This document shows positions 11,371 through 20,118 of a stretch of 64,000 bases of DNA, piece after piece. Under the pieces are notes generated by a model that was not told the DNA's origin, made no database searches, and was given only the letters and a program-made list of their open reading frames with translations. Origin of the DNA: JAKAVN01 sp963734845 (GTDB lineage: Bacteria; Desulfobacterota; Binatia; Binatales; Binataceae). How positions within the stretch are numbered: the stretch's first letter is position 1; each line of letters starts with the position of its first letter. Where the stretch lies: contig CAVTIS010000012.1 of assembly GCA_963734845.1 (NCBI GenBank), positions 356,895 through 420,894 on the forward strand, in the 5' to 3' direction. The position numbers and the translations under genes were made by a program.

Positions 11371-11940
11371 CTAGCGGACCAGACCGCGGCGGCGCGCGAA
11401 CGCGCCGAGCGCGATACGCATCATCTGGCGTCCCCGCGAGACCCGCGACTTGACCGTGCCGATAGGTATCTCGAGTACCTGCGCGACCTCCTGGTAATTC
11501 AGTTCCTGCACGTCCACCAGCATCAGCACCGTACGAAAGTCCGAGGGCAGCGCCTTGAGCGCCGCCGCGACCTCATGATCGAGAACGTTTTCCGAGATGA
11601 GCATCTCGGGATTGCTCAGCCTTTGGTCTCCCCGCGCACTTAAGCCCTCGACCGCGCGCTCGAAGTCCTCGGGCGAGAGCGAGACTTGTTCACGGTCGGC
11701 GCCGCGGTAGCCGTTGCGGAAGTTGTTGTACAAGATGGTCAACAGCCACGCGCGGCAGTTGGTGCCCGGAGTGTACTGATGAAAAAACCGATAGGCGCGC
11801 AGCACGGTCTCCTGCAAAAGATCGCGAGCGTCGTCAGGATTACGCGACAGCCGCAAGGCTGCCGCGTATAGCGCGTCGACGTGAGGCAGCGCCTCGCGTT
11901 CGAACAGCCCGCGCTTTTCGCTGCCCCCTTTTTCCGCCAT
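11371..11940 (-). CDS. ECF-family RNA polymerase sigma factor
   Basis: 189 residues with the two ECF domains: region 2 (LYAAALRLSRNPDDARDLLQ, then RAYRFFHQY and CRAWLLTILYN) and region 4 (ALPSDFRTVLMLVDVQELNY, then IPIGTVKSRVSRGR). No ECF-extension domain is seen. It is transcribed divergently from the cysteine-rich peptide/MNIO operon across a 200-base intergenic space, and in an operon with the anti-sigma gene. That layout suggests the pair controls the divergent operon and itself, probably in response to metal or redox stress. Confidence 0.93.
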   Translation of the reverse strand: MAEKGGSEKRGLFEREALPHVDALYAAALRLSRNPDDARDLLQETVLRAYRFFHQYTPGTNCRAWLLTILYNNFRNGYRGADREQVSLSPEDFERAVEGLSARGDQRLSNPEMLISENVLDHEVAAALKALPSDFRTVLMLVDVQELNYQEVAQVLEIPIGTVKSRVSRGRQMMRIALGAFARRRGLVR

Positions 11941-11985
11941 ATTCGATGCGCACCAACATATAACACCGCCGTTAAGGTTAAATCT

Positions 11986-12015
11986 CGAAACTGAGCGGAA
12001 AGTTCCCGGGTTTCG
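11986..12015. promoter_or_regulatory. Inverted repeat in the divergent sigma/peptide promoter region
   Basis: CGAAAC and its complement GTTTCG flank an 18-base core that itself holds GGAA-AG-TTCC. It sits near the sigma-gene side of the 200-base space between the ECF sigma gene and the peptide gene. A shared operator or ECF promoter element is possible; no clear -35/-10 pair could be assigned. Confidence 0.35.
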
Positions 12016-12140
12016 ATAGATGGAGATAATTTTTACGCCTCCGCTTCGCTTTTCTTCAGGGCGAGAAAACCTTTGGCCTATACCCCAAATCTAACTAGAA
12101 TTGTCTTTCCAGCTTATCGGGAAGAAGGAGAATCATAGCG

Positions 12141-12428
12141 ATGGATCGCAAGACGATTACAGGTGCGGCCTTGGCGGCGGCCGTCGGCGCGATGTTTCTG
12201 AGCACGCCAGTCCTCGCGCAAAGCTCTTCGGCGAATCCCGCCAGCGCGGCCAGCGTGAAATGCATCGGTGGCAACAGCTGTAAGGGCCAGAGTTCGTGCA
12301 AAACCGCGAGCAATGGCTGCATGGGGCAGAACTCGTGCAAGGGCAAGGGCTGGGTGATATCAACCTCGGCTGAAGTCTGCACCAAAAAGGGCGGTAAGCC
12401 GGAAAAGACTCCCACCAAGGCGATGTAG
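12141..12428 (+). CDS. Cysteine-rich exported peptide, bufferin-like RiPP precursor
   Basis: 95 residues with an AAGGAG ribosome site. A Sec signal peptide (to about LSTPVLA, residues 1-26) is followed by a core with six Cys at 41, 47, 53, 60, 66 and 80. The core is an imperfect duplication: CIGGNSCKGQ-SSC and CMGQNSCKGKGW. Exported Cys-rich precursors of this kind sit beside MNIO (DUF692) enzymes, which modify Cys side chains; bufferins of the family bind copper. The MNIO gene starts two bases after the stop. The modified residues here cannot be told from sequence. Confidence 0.8.
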   Translation: MDRKTITGAALAAAVGAMFLSTPVLAQSSSANPASAASVKCIGGNSCKGQSSCKTASNGCMGQNSCKGKGWVISTSAEVCTKKGGKPEKTPTKAM

Positions 12429-12430
12429 GT

Positions 12431-13426
12431 TTGAACCGGTCCGATTTTGCACTGATAGGATTTGGCGTCGGACTGCGCCGGCCGCACTATGCGCATGTCC
12501 TTGAGCGGCGGCCGCCGGACGAGGTTCGGCCGGTGGACTGGTTCGAGGTCATCTCCGAGAACTTCATGGTCGGAGGCGGGCGGCCGCTGGAGGTGCTCGA
12601 GGGCGTGCGCGCGCAGTATCCGGTCGTGATGCACGGCGTGTCGTTATCGATCGGCTCGAGCGACCCGCTCAACCGCGACTACGTCCGTGCGCTCCGCACG
12701 CTCACCCGCCGTTTCGAGCCGGCGTGGATTTCCGACCATCTGTGCTGGACCGGCGTCGGCGGCCGCAATCTGCATGATTTGCTGCCGCTGCCTTACACGG
12801 AGGAGACGGTGCGCCATGTGGCCGGGCGTATCCGTGAGGTCCAGGACATCCTGGAGCGCACGGTCCTGATCGAGAACGTATCGAGCTACATGGCGTTTCG
12901 CGCCTCGCGCCTTAAAGAGTGGGAATTCCTGGGCGCTGTGGCCGAAGAGGCCGACTGTGCGATCCTGCTCGACCTCAACAACATTTTCGTCAACGCCTTC
13001 AACCATCGCTTCGACCCGCTCGGCTACATCGACGCCGTTCCCGCGGATCGCGTGGTGCAGTTCCATCTCGCCGGACATAGCGACCACGGCAGCTATTTGC
13101 TCGACACCCACGACCATCCGATTCGCCCCGAGGTGTGGGCGCTCTACGAACACGCGGTGCGCCGGTTCGGCCGCGTTCCGACGCTCATCGAATGGGATGA
13201 CAATATTCCGGAATTCGAAGTGCTGGCTGCCGCGGCCGACGAGGCGCGTCAGAGATGCGAATTTGCACTGGCCGCCGCCGCGGCAGCGGAAGAAACCGGC
13301 CCGGCCGCGGCACACGAACCGTCTGTATGCCACGGGCCGGACCGGAGGGGGAGGTTGTCCGAAGCGGAGCCGACCGGTGAGCCGCTACGGGCGGACCGCC
13401 AGCGTACCGTGCCGACTTCTGGGTAG
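12431..13426 (+). CDS. MNIO (DUF692) multinuclear iron oxygenase, peptide maturase
   Basis: 331 residues, TTG start two bases after the peptide gene. A TIM-barrel DUF692 enzyme with the conserved metal ligands visible: H68 (VMHGVSLSIGS), D102/H103 (ISDHLCW), E148 and N149 (IENVSSY), D181, N183, N184 (LDLNNIFVNAFNH), H212 and H216 (FHLAGH), D225/H227 (DTHDHP) and E254 (LIEWDDNIP). MNIO enzymes oxidise Cys in precursor peptides. The usual partner gene with a DUF2063 domain is absent next door. The last 50 residues are Ala/Arg/Pro-rich and lie outside the family fold, perhaps degraded or read-through sequence. Confidence 0.92.
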   Translation: MNRSDFALIGFGVGLRRPHYAHVLERRPPDEVRPVDWFEVISENFMVGGGRPLEVLEGVRAQYPVVMHGVSLSIGSSDPLNRDYVRALRTLTRRFEPAWISDHLCWTGVGGRNLHDLLPLPYTEETVRHVAGRIREVQDILERTVLIENVSSYMAFRASRLKEWEFLGAVAEEADCAILLDLNNIFVNAFNHRFDPLGYIDAVPADRVVQFHLAGHSDHGSYLLDTHDHPIRPEVWALYEHAVRRFGRVPTLIEWDDNIPEFEVLAAAADEARQRCEFALAAAAAAEETGPAAAHEPSVCHGPDRRGRLSEAEPTGEPLRADRQRTVPTSG

Positions 13427-13502
13427 AACCGGGCGGAGGGCGGTAAAGTTCCCGCTTTTCTCCGATAGTTAAGCGCGCACGGGCAATGCTATCTTCTGAA
13501 GG

Positions 13503-14603
13503 GTGAGCGCCGCCGCCAACATACGGATCGAGGCCATCAATAGCCCGCAGGCGTTCGAGGAATTCGCCCGCCTACCTTACGAAGTCTACGCCGACCGCGA
13601 GGCCTGGTGGCCGCCCGACATCCGCAACGAGGTCGACCTCCTCTCCGGCCGCACGCTCACCGCCCCGTACCTTGACCTGCAGCCGTTTTGCGCCTGGAGC
13701 AATGGCCGCCTGGTGGCGCGGGTGAGCGCCGTGATCAACCGCCGCTACATCAGCCACTGGGGCCAACGCCTGGGCCAGCTAATCCACTTCGAGGCGGCCG
13801 CAGGCGAGGACGACGCGGTCGGCGCGATGCTGAGGCGCGCGATGGAGTGGCTGGTGCGCGGCTCGATGGAGTCGGTGCGCAGCGGGTTCGCCGCGTTTCT
13901 CGATTATCCCTACGCGATCGACAACTACGGCGGCCTGCCGTCGTTCCTGCTGCGCGGCAATCCCGAATACTACCATCGCTACCTGAAGGACGCCGGGTTC
14001 GAAACCGAGAAAGGGCAGATTGACTACACCGCCGCGCTCACGCCCGACATACTGGCGCGCTATGCGCGGATGATCGAGGCGGCGCGCGCGGCCGGAATTG
14101 CCGTGATGAGCTGGCGCGAGTACGGATTCCTGGCCGCGGTCGACGCCTGGACCGAAGTCACCAACGCGGCGTTTGCCCGGCATTGGGGATGGAACCCCAT
14201 AACTCGCGACGAAGTTCGTCCCATGATGGGTCCGCTGCACGGTACTCCGGTCGGCGATCTTTCGATGGTCGCGGTGGCCAGCCGCGAGATCGTCGGCGTG
14301 GTCTTTTCGGTGCCCGACTTGAGCCCGGCGCTCGCGCAGATCCGTCCGGGCGTCAAGCTTCATCCGGAGCGCGGCGGCGGCACGCGTGGCGCGCTGATCA
14401 ATATCGGAGTGCTCGAGTCCGCACGCGGCAAAGGCGTGGCGCTCGCGATGGCGGCGCGATCGTTCACGACCATGGCGCGCAGCGGGATGCGCTATGCCGG
14501 CTACACACTGGTGCTCGACGACAACAGGCCCTCGCGCCGCACGGCGGCCGCGCTGGGGGCTCGGGCGACGGGGAATTTCGTGACTTACCGGCGCGATCTG
14601 TAG
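13503..14603 (+). CDS. GNAT-fold acyltransferase-like protein
   Basis: 366 residues, GTG start directly after a GAAGG. The C-terminal half has GNAT-like features: INIGVLESARGKGVALAMAA resembles the acetyl-CoA binding motif and is followed by GYTLVLDDNRPSRRTAAALG. The N-terminal half (PYEVYADREAWWPPDIRNE) is typical of a large family of uncharacterised double-GNAT proteins. No substrate can be assigned. It follows the MNIO gene by 76 bases and could be part of its transcript. Confidence 0.7.
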   Translation: MSAAANIRIEAINSPQAFEEFARLPYEVYADREAWWPPDIRNEVDLLSGRTLTAPYLDLQPFCAWSNGRLVARVSAVINRRYISHWGQRLGQLIHFEAAAGEDDAVGAMLRRAMEWLVRGSMESVRSGFAAFLDYPYAIDNYGGLPSFLLRGNPEYYHRYLKDAGFETEKGQIDYTAALTPDILARYARMIEAARAAGIAVMSWREYGFLAAVDAWTEVTNAAFARHWGWNPITRDEVRPMMGPLHGTPVGDLSMVAVASREIVGVVFSVPDLSPALAQIRPGVKLHPERGGGTRGALINIGVLESARGKGVALAMAARSFTTMARSGMRYAGYTLVLDDNRPSRRTAAALGARATGNFVTYRRDL

Positions 14604-14649
14604 CGGCGGACTCGCTAAACGGCGAGCTCCGGAAAATGGCTAGTGGACG

Positions 14650-15135
14650 ATGCTGAGTCTCCGCCTGTTCGTGCTGTTCATCCACGTGACGGCGGTTATC
14701 GTGGCGCTCGGCGGCTCGCTGTTCAGCACCTTCGCGCTTGCGCCGGTGCTGGCCGAAGAGCTCGACGTGGCGCCGCGGGTCAGGGTCGCGCGCCGCGTCG
14801 TCCAACGCCTCGGCGTGATCGTGCTGAGCGCACTGGCGATTCTGATCGTCACCGGGATTTTCAACGTGATGTTCTTGGGTGCGATAGGTCCGTTGCTCAG
14901 TTTGAAACTCGTGCTGGTCGCGGTCGTCATGATTCTCGCCATCTACCAGTACGGCATGCTCGGGATGCGGATATGGCGCGTATCCGCCAATGGGCCTGAC
15001 CCGGCGTTGGCGCCCTTGCAGGCGCGCTTTCGCAGCGTCGGGCTCAAGGTCGGAATGCTGGTGCTGGTGATCGTATATCTCTCGCTGGGGCTTTCGCGTG
15101 CGGCGTCGGTGCCGACGATGCTCGCAATGCAATGA
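14650..15135 (+). CDS. CopD-like four-helix membrane protein
   Basis: 161 residues with four predicted membrane helices (about 3-30, 54-76, 83-105, 136-152). The N-terminal FVLFIHVTAVIVALGGSLF resembles the copper-resistance D/DUF2269-like fold, in which His in the first helix (H13 here) may bind metal or haem. Position downstream of a possible copper-binding peptide operon fits a metal role, but this is inference. Confidence 0.6.
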   Translation: MLSLRLFVLFIHVTAVIVALGGSLFSTFALAPVLAEELDVAPRVRVARRVVQRLGVIVLSALAILIVTGIFNVMFLGAIGPLLSLKLVLVAVVMILAIYQYGMLGMRIWRVSANGPDPALAPLQARFRSVGLKVGMLVLVIVYLSLGLSRAASVPTMLAMQ

Positions 15136-15202
15136 CCACGGCGCACTATTGTTCGCGAACCCTTTCGCACCTGGCATGCGACGTCTGACGTAAGGCATCT
15201 GC

Positions 15203-15760
15203 ATGAGGCATCTGGTTGTGCGGCTGATCCAGGTCTCTCTCCTCGTCGGTCTACTGGCGATGTTCAGTTACGCCGCCGGCTTGCACAACATGGTGCGGAT
15301 GAAAGCGCCGGCTGCGGGCGCTTGGTGGAACGCCCATGAGTTCTATTTCATGGAGGGCGCGGCGACCGCGTTCGGATTGCTCGTGGCGCTGCTAATTGGA
15401 CTGCGCCTGGTGGCCGGGACGGAGCGGCTTCGCCGTCTGGCGGCGATTACGCTCGCGTTCGAGGCGGCATTGCTGATTCCGCTGACTCATCTGTGCGCGC
15501 GGGTTGCGCGTATCGGCGCCGACGGCGGCGCGATAGTGGCGCCCAACCGGATGGCTGCGTATGCCGGTTTCGAGAGCGCAAAAATGCTTGATAAGCTTTT
15601 GATAGCGGCGCTGTACTTTCTCAAGACCGTGGCCTTCGGTTTCCTGATCGGGCTCGCGGCCTTCGGAGCTGTGCTGGTCGGAGCGATCATGACCGCGCAA
15701 GGTGATGGCGCATCAGTCGATGCTCCCGACATTGGTCCGTCGGCGGCCAACCAGCCATGA
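15203..15760 (+). CDS. Uncharacterised four-helix membrane protein
   Basis: 185 residues with hydrophobic segments near 6-27, 55-72, 80-97 and 130-158. I do not recognise a family. It lies 67 bases after the CopD-like gene and 50 bases before the Fe-S oxidoreductase subunit, all on one strand, so the five genes 14.6-19.8 kb may be one transcript. Confidence 0.65.
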   Translation: MRHLVVRLIQVSLLVGLLAMFSYAAGLHNMVRMKAPAAGAWWNAHEFYFMEGAATAFGLLVALLIGLRLVAGTERLRRLAAITLAFEAALLIPLTHLCARVARIGADGGAIVAPNRMAAYAGFESAKMLDKLLIAALYFLKTVAFGFLIGLAAFGAVLVGAIMTAQGDGASVDAPDIGPSAANQP

Positions 15761-15810
15761 CCCGGTCATGACCCGGTCTTAAATCATGAAGCGCCGATCA
15801 GACAACAAAG

Positions 15811-16545
15811 ATGAAGTCCGACAAGCCCGATAAGCCGGTAAAATCCGGCAAGCCTGCGCGTGAGCCGATACCCGCGACGCTCACCCGCCGCGCCTTCATC
15901 AAAGGCGCTGGCGCGGCCGCCGCCGCGGTCGCGAGTCTCGGCGCTGCCGTTGCGCCCGCCGATGCCGCGGGCGAGAATGCCGCTCCCAGTTCCGATGGCG
16001 TAATCGAGCGCCTGGGCCCCGGCGCGCAAACCTTCGAACTCGACATCAATGGGAAGGTGGTGCAGGTCACGGCCGAGCCGTGCGTCACGCTGCTCGGCGT
16101 GTTGCGCGATCAACTCGGGCTTACCGGCGCCAAGCTGGTATGCGACCGCGGCGCATGCGGCGCCTGCACGATTCATCTTGACGGCCGCCCCGTGGTCTCC
16201 TGCATGGTGTTGGCCTCACGCGCGCGAGGCCATCGGATTACGACTATCGAGGGTCTGGGCACTCCCGACCGGATGCATCCGGTGCAGAGCGCCTTCGTCG
16301 CCAACGACGCGCTCCAGTGCGGATTCTGCACGCCGGGAATGGTGATGTCGGTCGCGGCTGAACTCGATCGCAATCCGGCCGCCAACCTCGACGATATCAA
16401 GCACGCGGTGGCCGGCAACATCTGCCGCTGCGGCACCTATCCGCACGTTTTCAAGGCGGCGCTCCAGGCAGCCGGGCTCAGGAACGCCGTGCCGTCACGT
16501 GAGCTACCTGAAACGCCCGGCAGGCGGCCGAACGGAGCCGAGTGA
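15811..16545 (+). CDS. Tat-exported 2Fe-2S subunit of a xanthine oxidase-family enzyme
   Basis: 244 residues. The N-terminus carries a Tat signal (LTRRAFIKGAGAAAAAVASL, twin Arg near 28-29). A plant-type ferredoxin domain (CDRGACGACTIHLDG and SCM) is followed by the all-helical second cluster domain (CGFCTPGMVMS and NICRCGTYPHVF). This matches PaoA/CoxS-type subunits that pass electrons from a molybdenum centre. The stop overlaps the next gene by four bases. Only this subunit has an export signal, so the assembled complex would be carried to the periplasm by it. Confidence 0.92.
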   Translation: MKSDKPDKPVKSGKPAREPIPATLTRRAFIKGAGAAAAAVASLGAAVAPADAAGENAAPSSDGVIERLGPGAQTFELDINGKVVQVTAEPCVTLLGVLRDQLGLTGAKLVCDRGACGACTIHLDGRPVVSCMVLASRARGHRITTIEGLGTPDRMHPVQSAFVANDALQCGFCTPGMVMSVAAELDRNPAANLDDIKHAVAGNICRCGTYPHVFKAALQAAGLRNAVPSRELPETPGRRPNGAE

Positions 16546-18758
16546 TGGCCCGGCAGGTGACGCTGAAGCTCGGCTTTGCCGACGACGTGCGCGACGTGAC
16601 GGTCGTGCTTCCCGACGGCGAGCCGCTACCGTGGCAGTGGGGCGAGCGGTTCAGCGTATTGCGCAAGGAAACGCCGCGAGTCGACGGTCCGCTCAAGGCG
16701 ACCGGGAGCGCGCGTTACAGCTACGACATCCAGATGCCCGGGATGCTTCACGGAGCGATACTGCGGAGCCCCTACGCGCATGCCACAGTGCGCAGCGTCG
16801 ATTTGTCCGAGGCGCGGCAACAAAGCGGAGTGATTGCCGCGCTGCGCTTGGAAGATAGCGAGGTCCGCTTCGCCGGCCAGGAAATAGCGGCGGTCGCCGC
16901 CGTCAGCCCCGAGGTAGCGGCGCAGGCGCTCGGCCATATCAAGGTCGAATACACGCCGTTGCCGTTCGTGGTCGAGATGGACAGGGCGATGGCTGCCGGA
17001 GCGCCCAAGGTTTTCGGCAGCCGCTCGAACGTTGCCGATCCTCGCGTCGCAAATTTCGGCGATGTCGCCCGCGCATTGCGCGAGGCCGTCGCGGTCCTCG
17101 AGGCGCTCTACACCACGCCGGTGCAGACGCATGTATCGCTCGAAACCCACGGCGCCGTCGCGAGCTGGAAGGGCGACGAGCTTACGGTTTGGTGCTCGAC
17201 CCAGGGCGTCTTCACCGTGCGCGACGACCTGGCCGTGCTGTTCGATTTGCCGCCCGACAAGGTGCGCGTGATAACCGAGTACCTGGGCGGCGGCTTCGGA
17301 TCGAAATTCGGCGCCGGCGCCGAGGTCGTGATCGCCGCGCGGCTCGCGCGTCTCGCCGGAGCCCCGGTGAAGCTGATGTTGCCGCGGGCGGCCGAGCACG
17401 TGGCCACCGGTAACCGGCCGAGCTCCTCGCAGCGAGTCAGGCTCGCAGCCGGCGCCGACGGCAAGCTGACTGCAATCGAGCTTGTCTCGCACGGGAGTGG
17501 CGGAATCGGCGGCGGCGCGGGAACCTCGGGGCCGTACAGCGCGATCTATCCGTGCGCCAACATCCGGGTCGAGGAGCGCGACGTCTATATTAATGCCGGG
17601 CCGTCGTCGCCGATGCGCGCGCCAGGATGGGTGCAGGGGATGTTCGCGTTGGAGCTCGCGGTTGACGAGCTGGCGCGCAAGCTCAAGATCGACCGGCTGG
17701 AGTTTCGCCGGCGCAACAATGTCAACCCGGTACGCGCCGCCGAGTTCGAAATGGGCGCGCAGCGCTTCGGATGGGCACAAAAAACCGCGGCGGCGAGATC
17801 GTCAACCGAACGATCCGGACATCTGAGACGCGGCGTCGGAGTTGCCTCGTGCGCCTGGCATAGCCTGGGCGGCAGCGGCCCCGAGGCGATCGCGGTGGCA
17901 CGGCGCGACGGCCGTTTCGAGGTGCGCGTCGGCACTCAGGATATCGGCACCGGCACGCGCACGGTGCTGGCGATGGTGGCGGCGGAGGAGCTAGGGATGC
18001 CGCTAAGCGCGGTGTCCGCGCAAATCGGCGATACGCGCTTTCCCTTCTCCGTGCCCTCGGGTGGCAGCAGCACCTGTCCGTCCGACTCACCCGCTATCCG
18101 CCAGGCCGCGGCGCATCTCAAGCAGAAGCTTTTTCGTATCGCGGCTCCGATGCTCGGTGCCGAGCCGGGCGACCTCGAAGCGCACGACGCCACGATTCGC
18201 GTCCGCTTCGAGCCCTCGCGAGCGGTCGCGATGTCAGAGGTATGCCGGCGTATCCCCGGCGATTCCATCTCGGCCGAGGGCGAGCGCGTGGCGAATTTCC
18301 AGGGCTTTCGCCACGATCAAGCCGGATGCCAGTTCGCCGAGGTCGAAGTCGATATCGAAACCGGCGTGGTGCGCGTGCTCAGGGTCGTCGCGGTGCATGA
18401 CGCGGGACTGATCATCGATCCGCTCACGGCGCGGAGCCAGGTCAACGGCGGCGTGATCATGGGTGTCGGGTTCGCGCTCTTCGAGGATCGCCGCCTCGAC
18501 CCGCAGACCGGGCTGATGGTCAATCCGACGATGGACGACTACAAGCTGCCCGGGCCGCTCGACACCCCCGACGTCGACGTGACCTTCGTCGAGGTCGCCA
18601 ACGGAGTCACCAACACCGGCGTGCTGGGGCTGGGCGAGGCGGCGCACGTTTGCTCGACGGCCGTGATCGGATGCGCGGTGTATGACGCGATTGGCGTGCC
18701 GATGCGCGATTTGCCGATCACGCCCGACCGCGTACTGGCGGCGCTGGGGAAAATTTGA
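16542..18758 (+). CDS. Molybdopterin-binding subunit, xanthine/aldehyde oxidase family
   Basis: 738 residues, the length of separate molybdo-subunits of the PaoC/XdhC-like group. Seen are the entry domain (VDGPLKATGSARYSYDIQMP), the GGGFGSKFG loop, and the catalytic Glu at about 699 in GVLGLGEAAHV, where GVGEP is more usual. Hydroxylates an aldehyde or heterocycle; substrate unknown. Start overlaps the 2Fe-2S gene (ATGA). Nearest relatives by layout are the periplasmic aldehyde oxidase PaoABC subunits, although gene order here is Fe-S, Mo, FAD. Confidence 0.9.
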   Translation: MMARQVTLKLGFADDVRDVTVVLPDGEPLPWQWGERFSVLRKETPRVDGPLKATGSARYSYDIQMPGMLHGAILRSPYAHATVRSVDLSEARQQSGVIAALRLEDSEVRFAGQEIAAVAAVSPEVAAQALGHIKVEYTPLPFVVEMDRAMAAGAPKVFGSRSNVADPRVANFGDVARALREAVAVLEALYTTPVQTHVSLETHGAVASWKGDELTVWCSTQGVFTVRDDLAVLFDLPPDKVRVITEYLGGGFGSKFGAGAEVVIAARLARLAGAPVKLMLPRAAEHVATGNRPSSSQRVRLAAGADGKLTAIELVSHGSGGIGGGAGTSGPYSAIYPCANIRVEERDVYINAGPSSPMRAPGWVQGMFALELAVDELARKLKIDRLEFRRRNNVNPVRAAEFEMGAQRFGWAQKTAAARSSTERSGHLRRGVGVASCAWHSLGGSGPEAIAVARRDGRFEVRVGTQDIGTGTRTVLAMVAAEELGMPLSAVSAQIGDTRFPFSVPSGGSSTCPSDSPAIRQAAAHLKQKLFRIAAPMLGAEPGDLEAHDATIRVRFEPSRAVAMSEVCRRIPGDSISAEGERVANFQGFRHDQAGCQFAEVEVDIETGVVRVLRVVAVHDAGLIIDPLTARSQVNGGVIMGVGFALFEDRRLDPQTGLMVNPTMDDYKLPGPLDTPDVDVTFVEVANGVTNTGVLGLGEAAHVCSTAVIGCAVYDAIGVPMRDLPITPDRVLAALGKI

Positions 18759-18795
18759 GGGCCGGAGAAAATTTGAGGGCTGGTTAAGAGACTCG

Positions 18796-19788
18796 ATGAA
18801 CCGCTTCGCGATTGTCACGCCCGCCAATCTGCCCGCCGCAGTGCGCTTGCTCGCACAGCCGGGCCATATGGCGATCGCCGGCGGGGTCGACACGCTCGAT
18901 CTGCTCAAACAGAACATTGCCGCGCCACGCACGCTGGTCGACCTCGATGGGCTCACGGAATTGCAGGGGATAAGTCCGACGCCCGACGGCGGGTTGCGCC
19001 TGGGCGCGATGGTGCGATTGAGCGACGTCGCGGCGCATCCTGTCGTGCGGATGCGTTTTGCGGCGCTGGCCGCGGCGGCCGGCGAAACGGCGACGCCGCA
19101 GATTCGCCATCTCGGCACCGTTGGCGGCAATCTGCTGCAGCGTCCGCGATGCTGGTATTTTCGCAACCCCGACATCGTGTGCCTCAAGAAGGGCGGCCAT
19201 ATCTGTTACGCGTTAAACGGACTCAACCGCTATCACGCGATCCTCGGCAGCGGCCCGTCGTTCATCGTGCATCCGTCTAATCTCGCGCCGGCGCTAATCG
19301 CCTTCGGCGCAAGTGTGCGGCTTTCCGGTCCGGGCGGCGAACGTAAGGTCGTGCTTGACCAGTTCTTCGCGCTGCCCAGCGTCGACGCCACGCGGGAGAA
19401 CGTACTGCAAGCCGGCGAGATCGTGGTCGAAGTGATCGTGCCGCCGCCCGCGGCCTCGACGCAGAGCGCTTACCTTGAAGTGCGCGAGAAGCAAAGCTTC
19501 GATTGGCCGCTGGTGAGCGTCGCGGCGGTGCTCGAAATCGATCCGCGATCGAAGAAGATACATCAGGCAAACGTCGTGCTCGGCGCGGTGGCGCCGATAC
19601 CGTGGCGAGCGCGCGAGGCGGAGCAGGCGCTCGCGGGCGGGATGCTCGATCGGGCTCGCGCGGCGAGCGCGGCCGACGCGGCGCTCAAGGACGCGCGTCC
19701 GTTGCCCCATAACGCATATAAGGTCGCGATCGCTCGCGCGCTGGTGCGGCGCACGGTGCTTAGCGCGGGGCAGGTTCAAGATGCCTGA
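18796..19788 (+). CDS. FAD-binding subunit, xanthine/aldehyde oxidase family
   Basis: 330 residues from the ATG at 18796; a longer frame from 18682 overlaps the previous gene and lacks family residues. FAD-site motifs AGGVDTLDLLK and LGTVGGNLLQRPRCW are present. The inserted loop of PaoB/HcrB-type subunits is here with Cys at 119, 129 and 137 (RCWYFRNPDIVC, GGHIC). PaoB and 4-hydroxybenzoyl-CoA reductase use four Cys in this loop for a 4Fe-4S cluster; the fourth is not seen here (LGSGPSF). Confidence 0.9.
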   Translation: MNRFAIVTPANLPAAVRLLAQPGHMAIAGGVDTLDLLKQNIAAPRTLVDLDGLTELQGISPTPDGGLRLGAMVRLSDVAAHPVVRMRFAALAAAAGETATPQIRHLGTVGGNLLQRPRCWYFRNPDIVCLKKGGHICYALNGLNRYHAILGSGPSFIVHPSNLAPALIAFGASVRLSGPGGERKVVLDQFFALPSVDATRENVLQAGEIVVEVIVPPPAASTQSAYLEVREKQSFDWPLVSVAAVLEIDPRSKKIHQANVVLGAVAPIPWRAREAEQALAGGMLDRARAASAADAALKDARPLPHNAYKVAIARALVRRTVLSAGQVQDA

Positions 19789-19828
19789 TTCTGGGAGCAA
19801 GCTGCCTGATTCCGGGAGATAGTCTGAC

Positions 19829-20038
19829 GTGGATACCGCAACGGAGAACTTCTGTCTCTACCTCCGCACCAAGAGCGGCTACTTCCGGTCTCCCGAGGGT
19901 CGGCGGCTTATTGATCCGGACAGTTCGACCGCCTGCTACAGATGCCTGCTGACGCAAAGCCCCGTCGGTCCCGACGGGCTGCCGTGCGATGCCCGCCAGT
20001 GCACGGATAGTCGGAGCTGCTTCAAGGGAGAGAGCTGA
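19829..20038 (+). CDS. Small Cys-rich protein, unknown
   Basis: 69 residues, GTG start ten bases after GGGAG. Six Cys, including CYRC, PCDARQC and SC, suggest a small metal-binding or zinc-ribbon-like fold. No family recognised. It follows the FAD subunit by 40 bases on the same strand and may be co-transcribed. Confidence 0.55.
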   Translation: MDTATENFCLYLRTKSGYFRSPEGRRLIDPDSSTACYRCLLTQSPVGPDGLPCDARQCTDSRSCFKGES

Positions 20039-20118
20039 CGGGAAGTTTTCTGCCTAAGTCAGCATCTTGAAACATGCATTAGATTAGCATCAACTATACG
20101 AGCGCACGGTAGCCGGCA

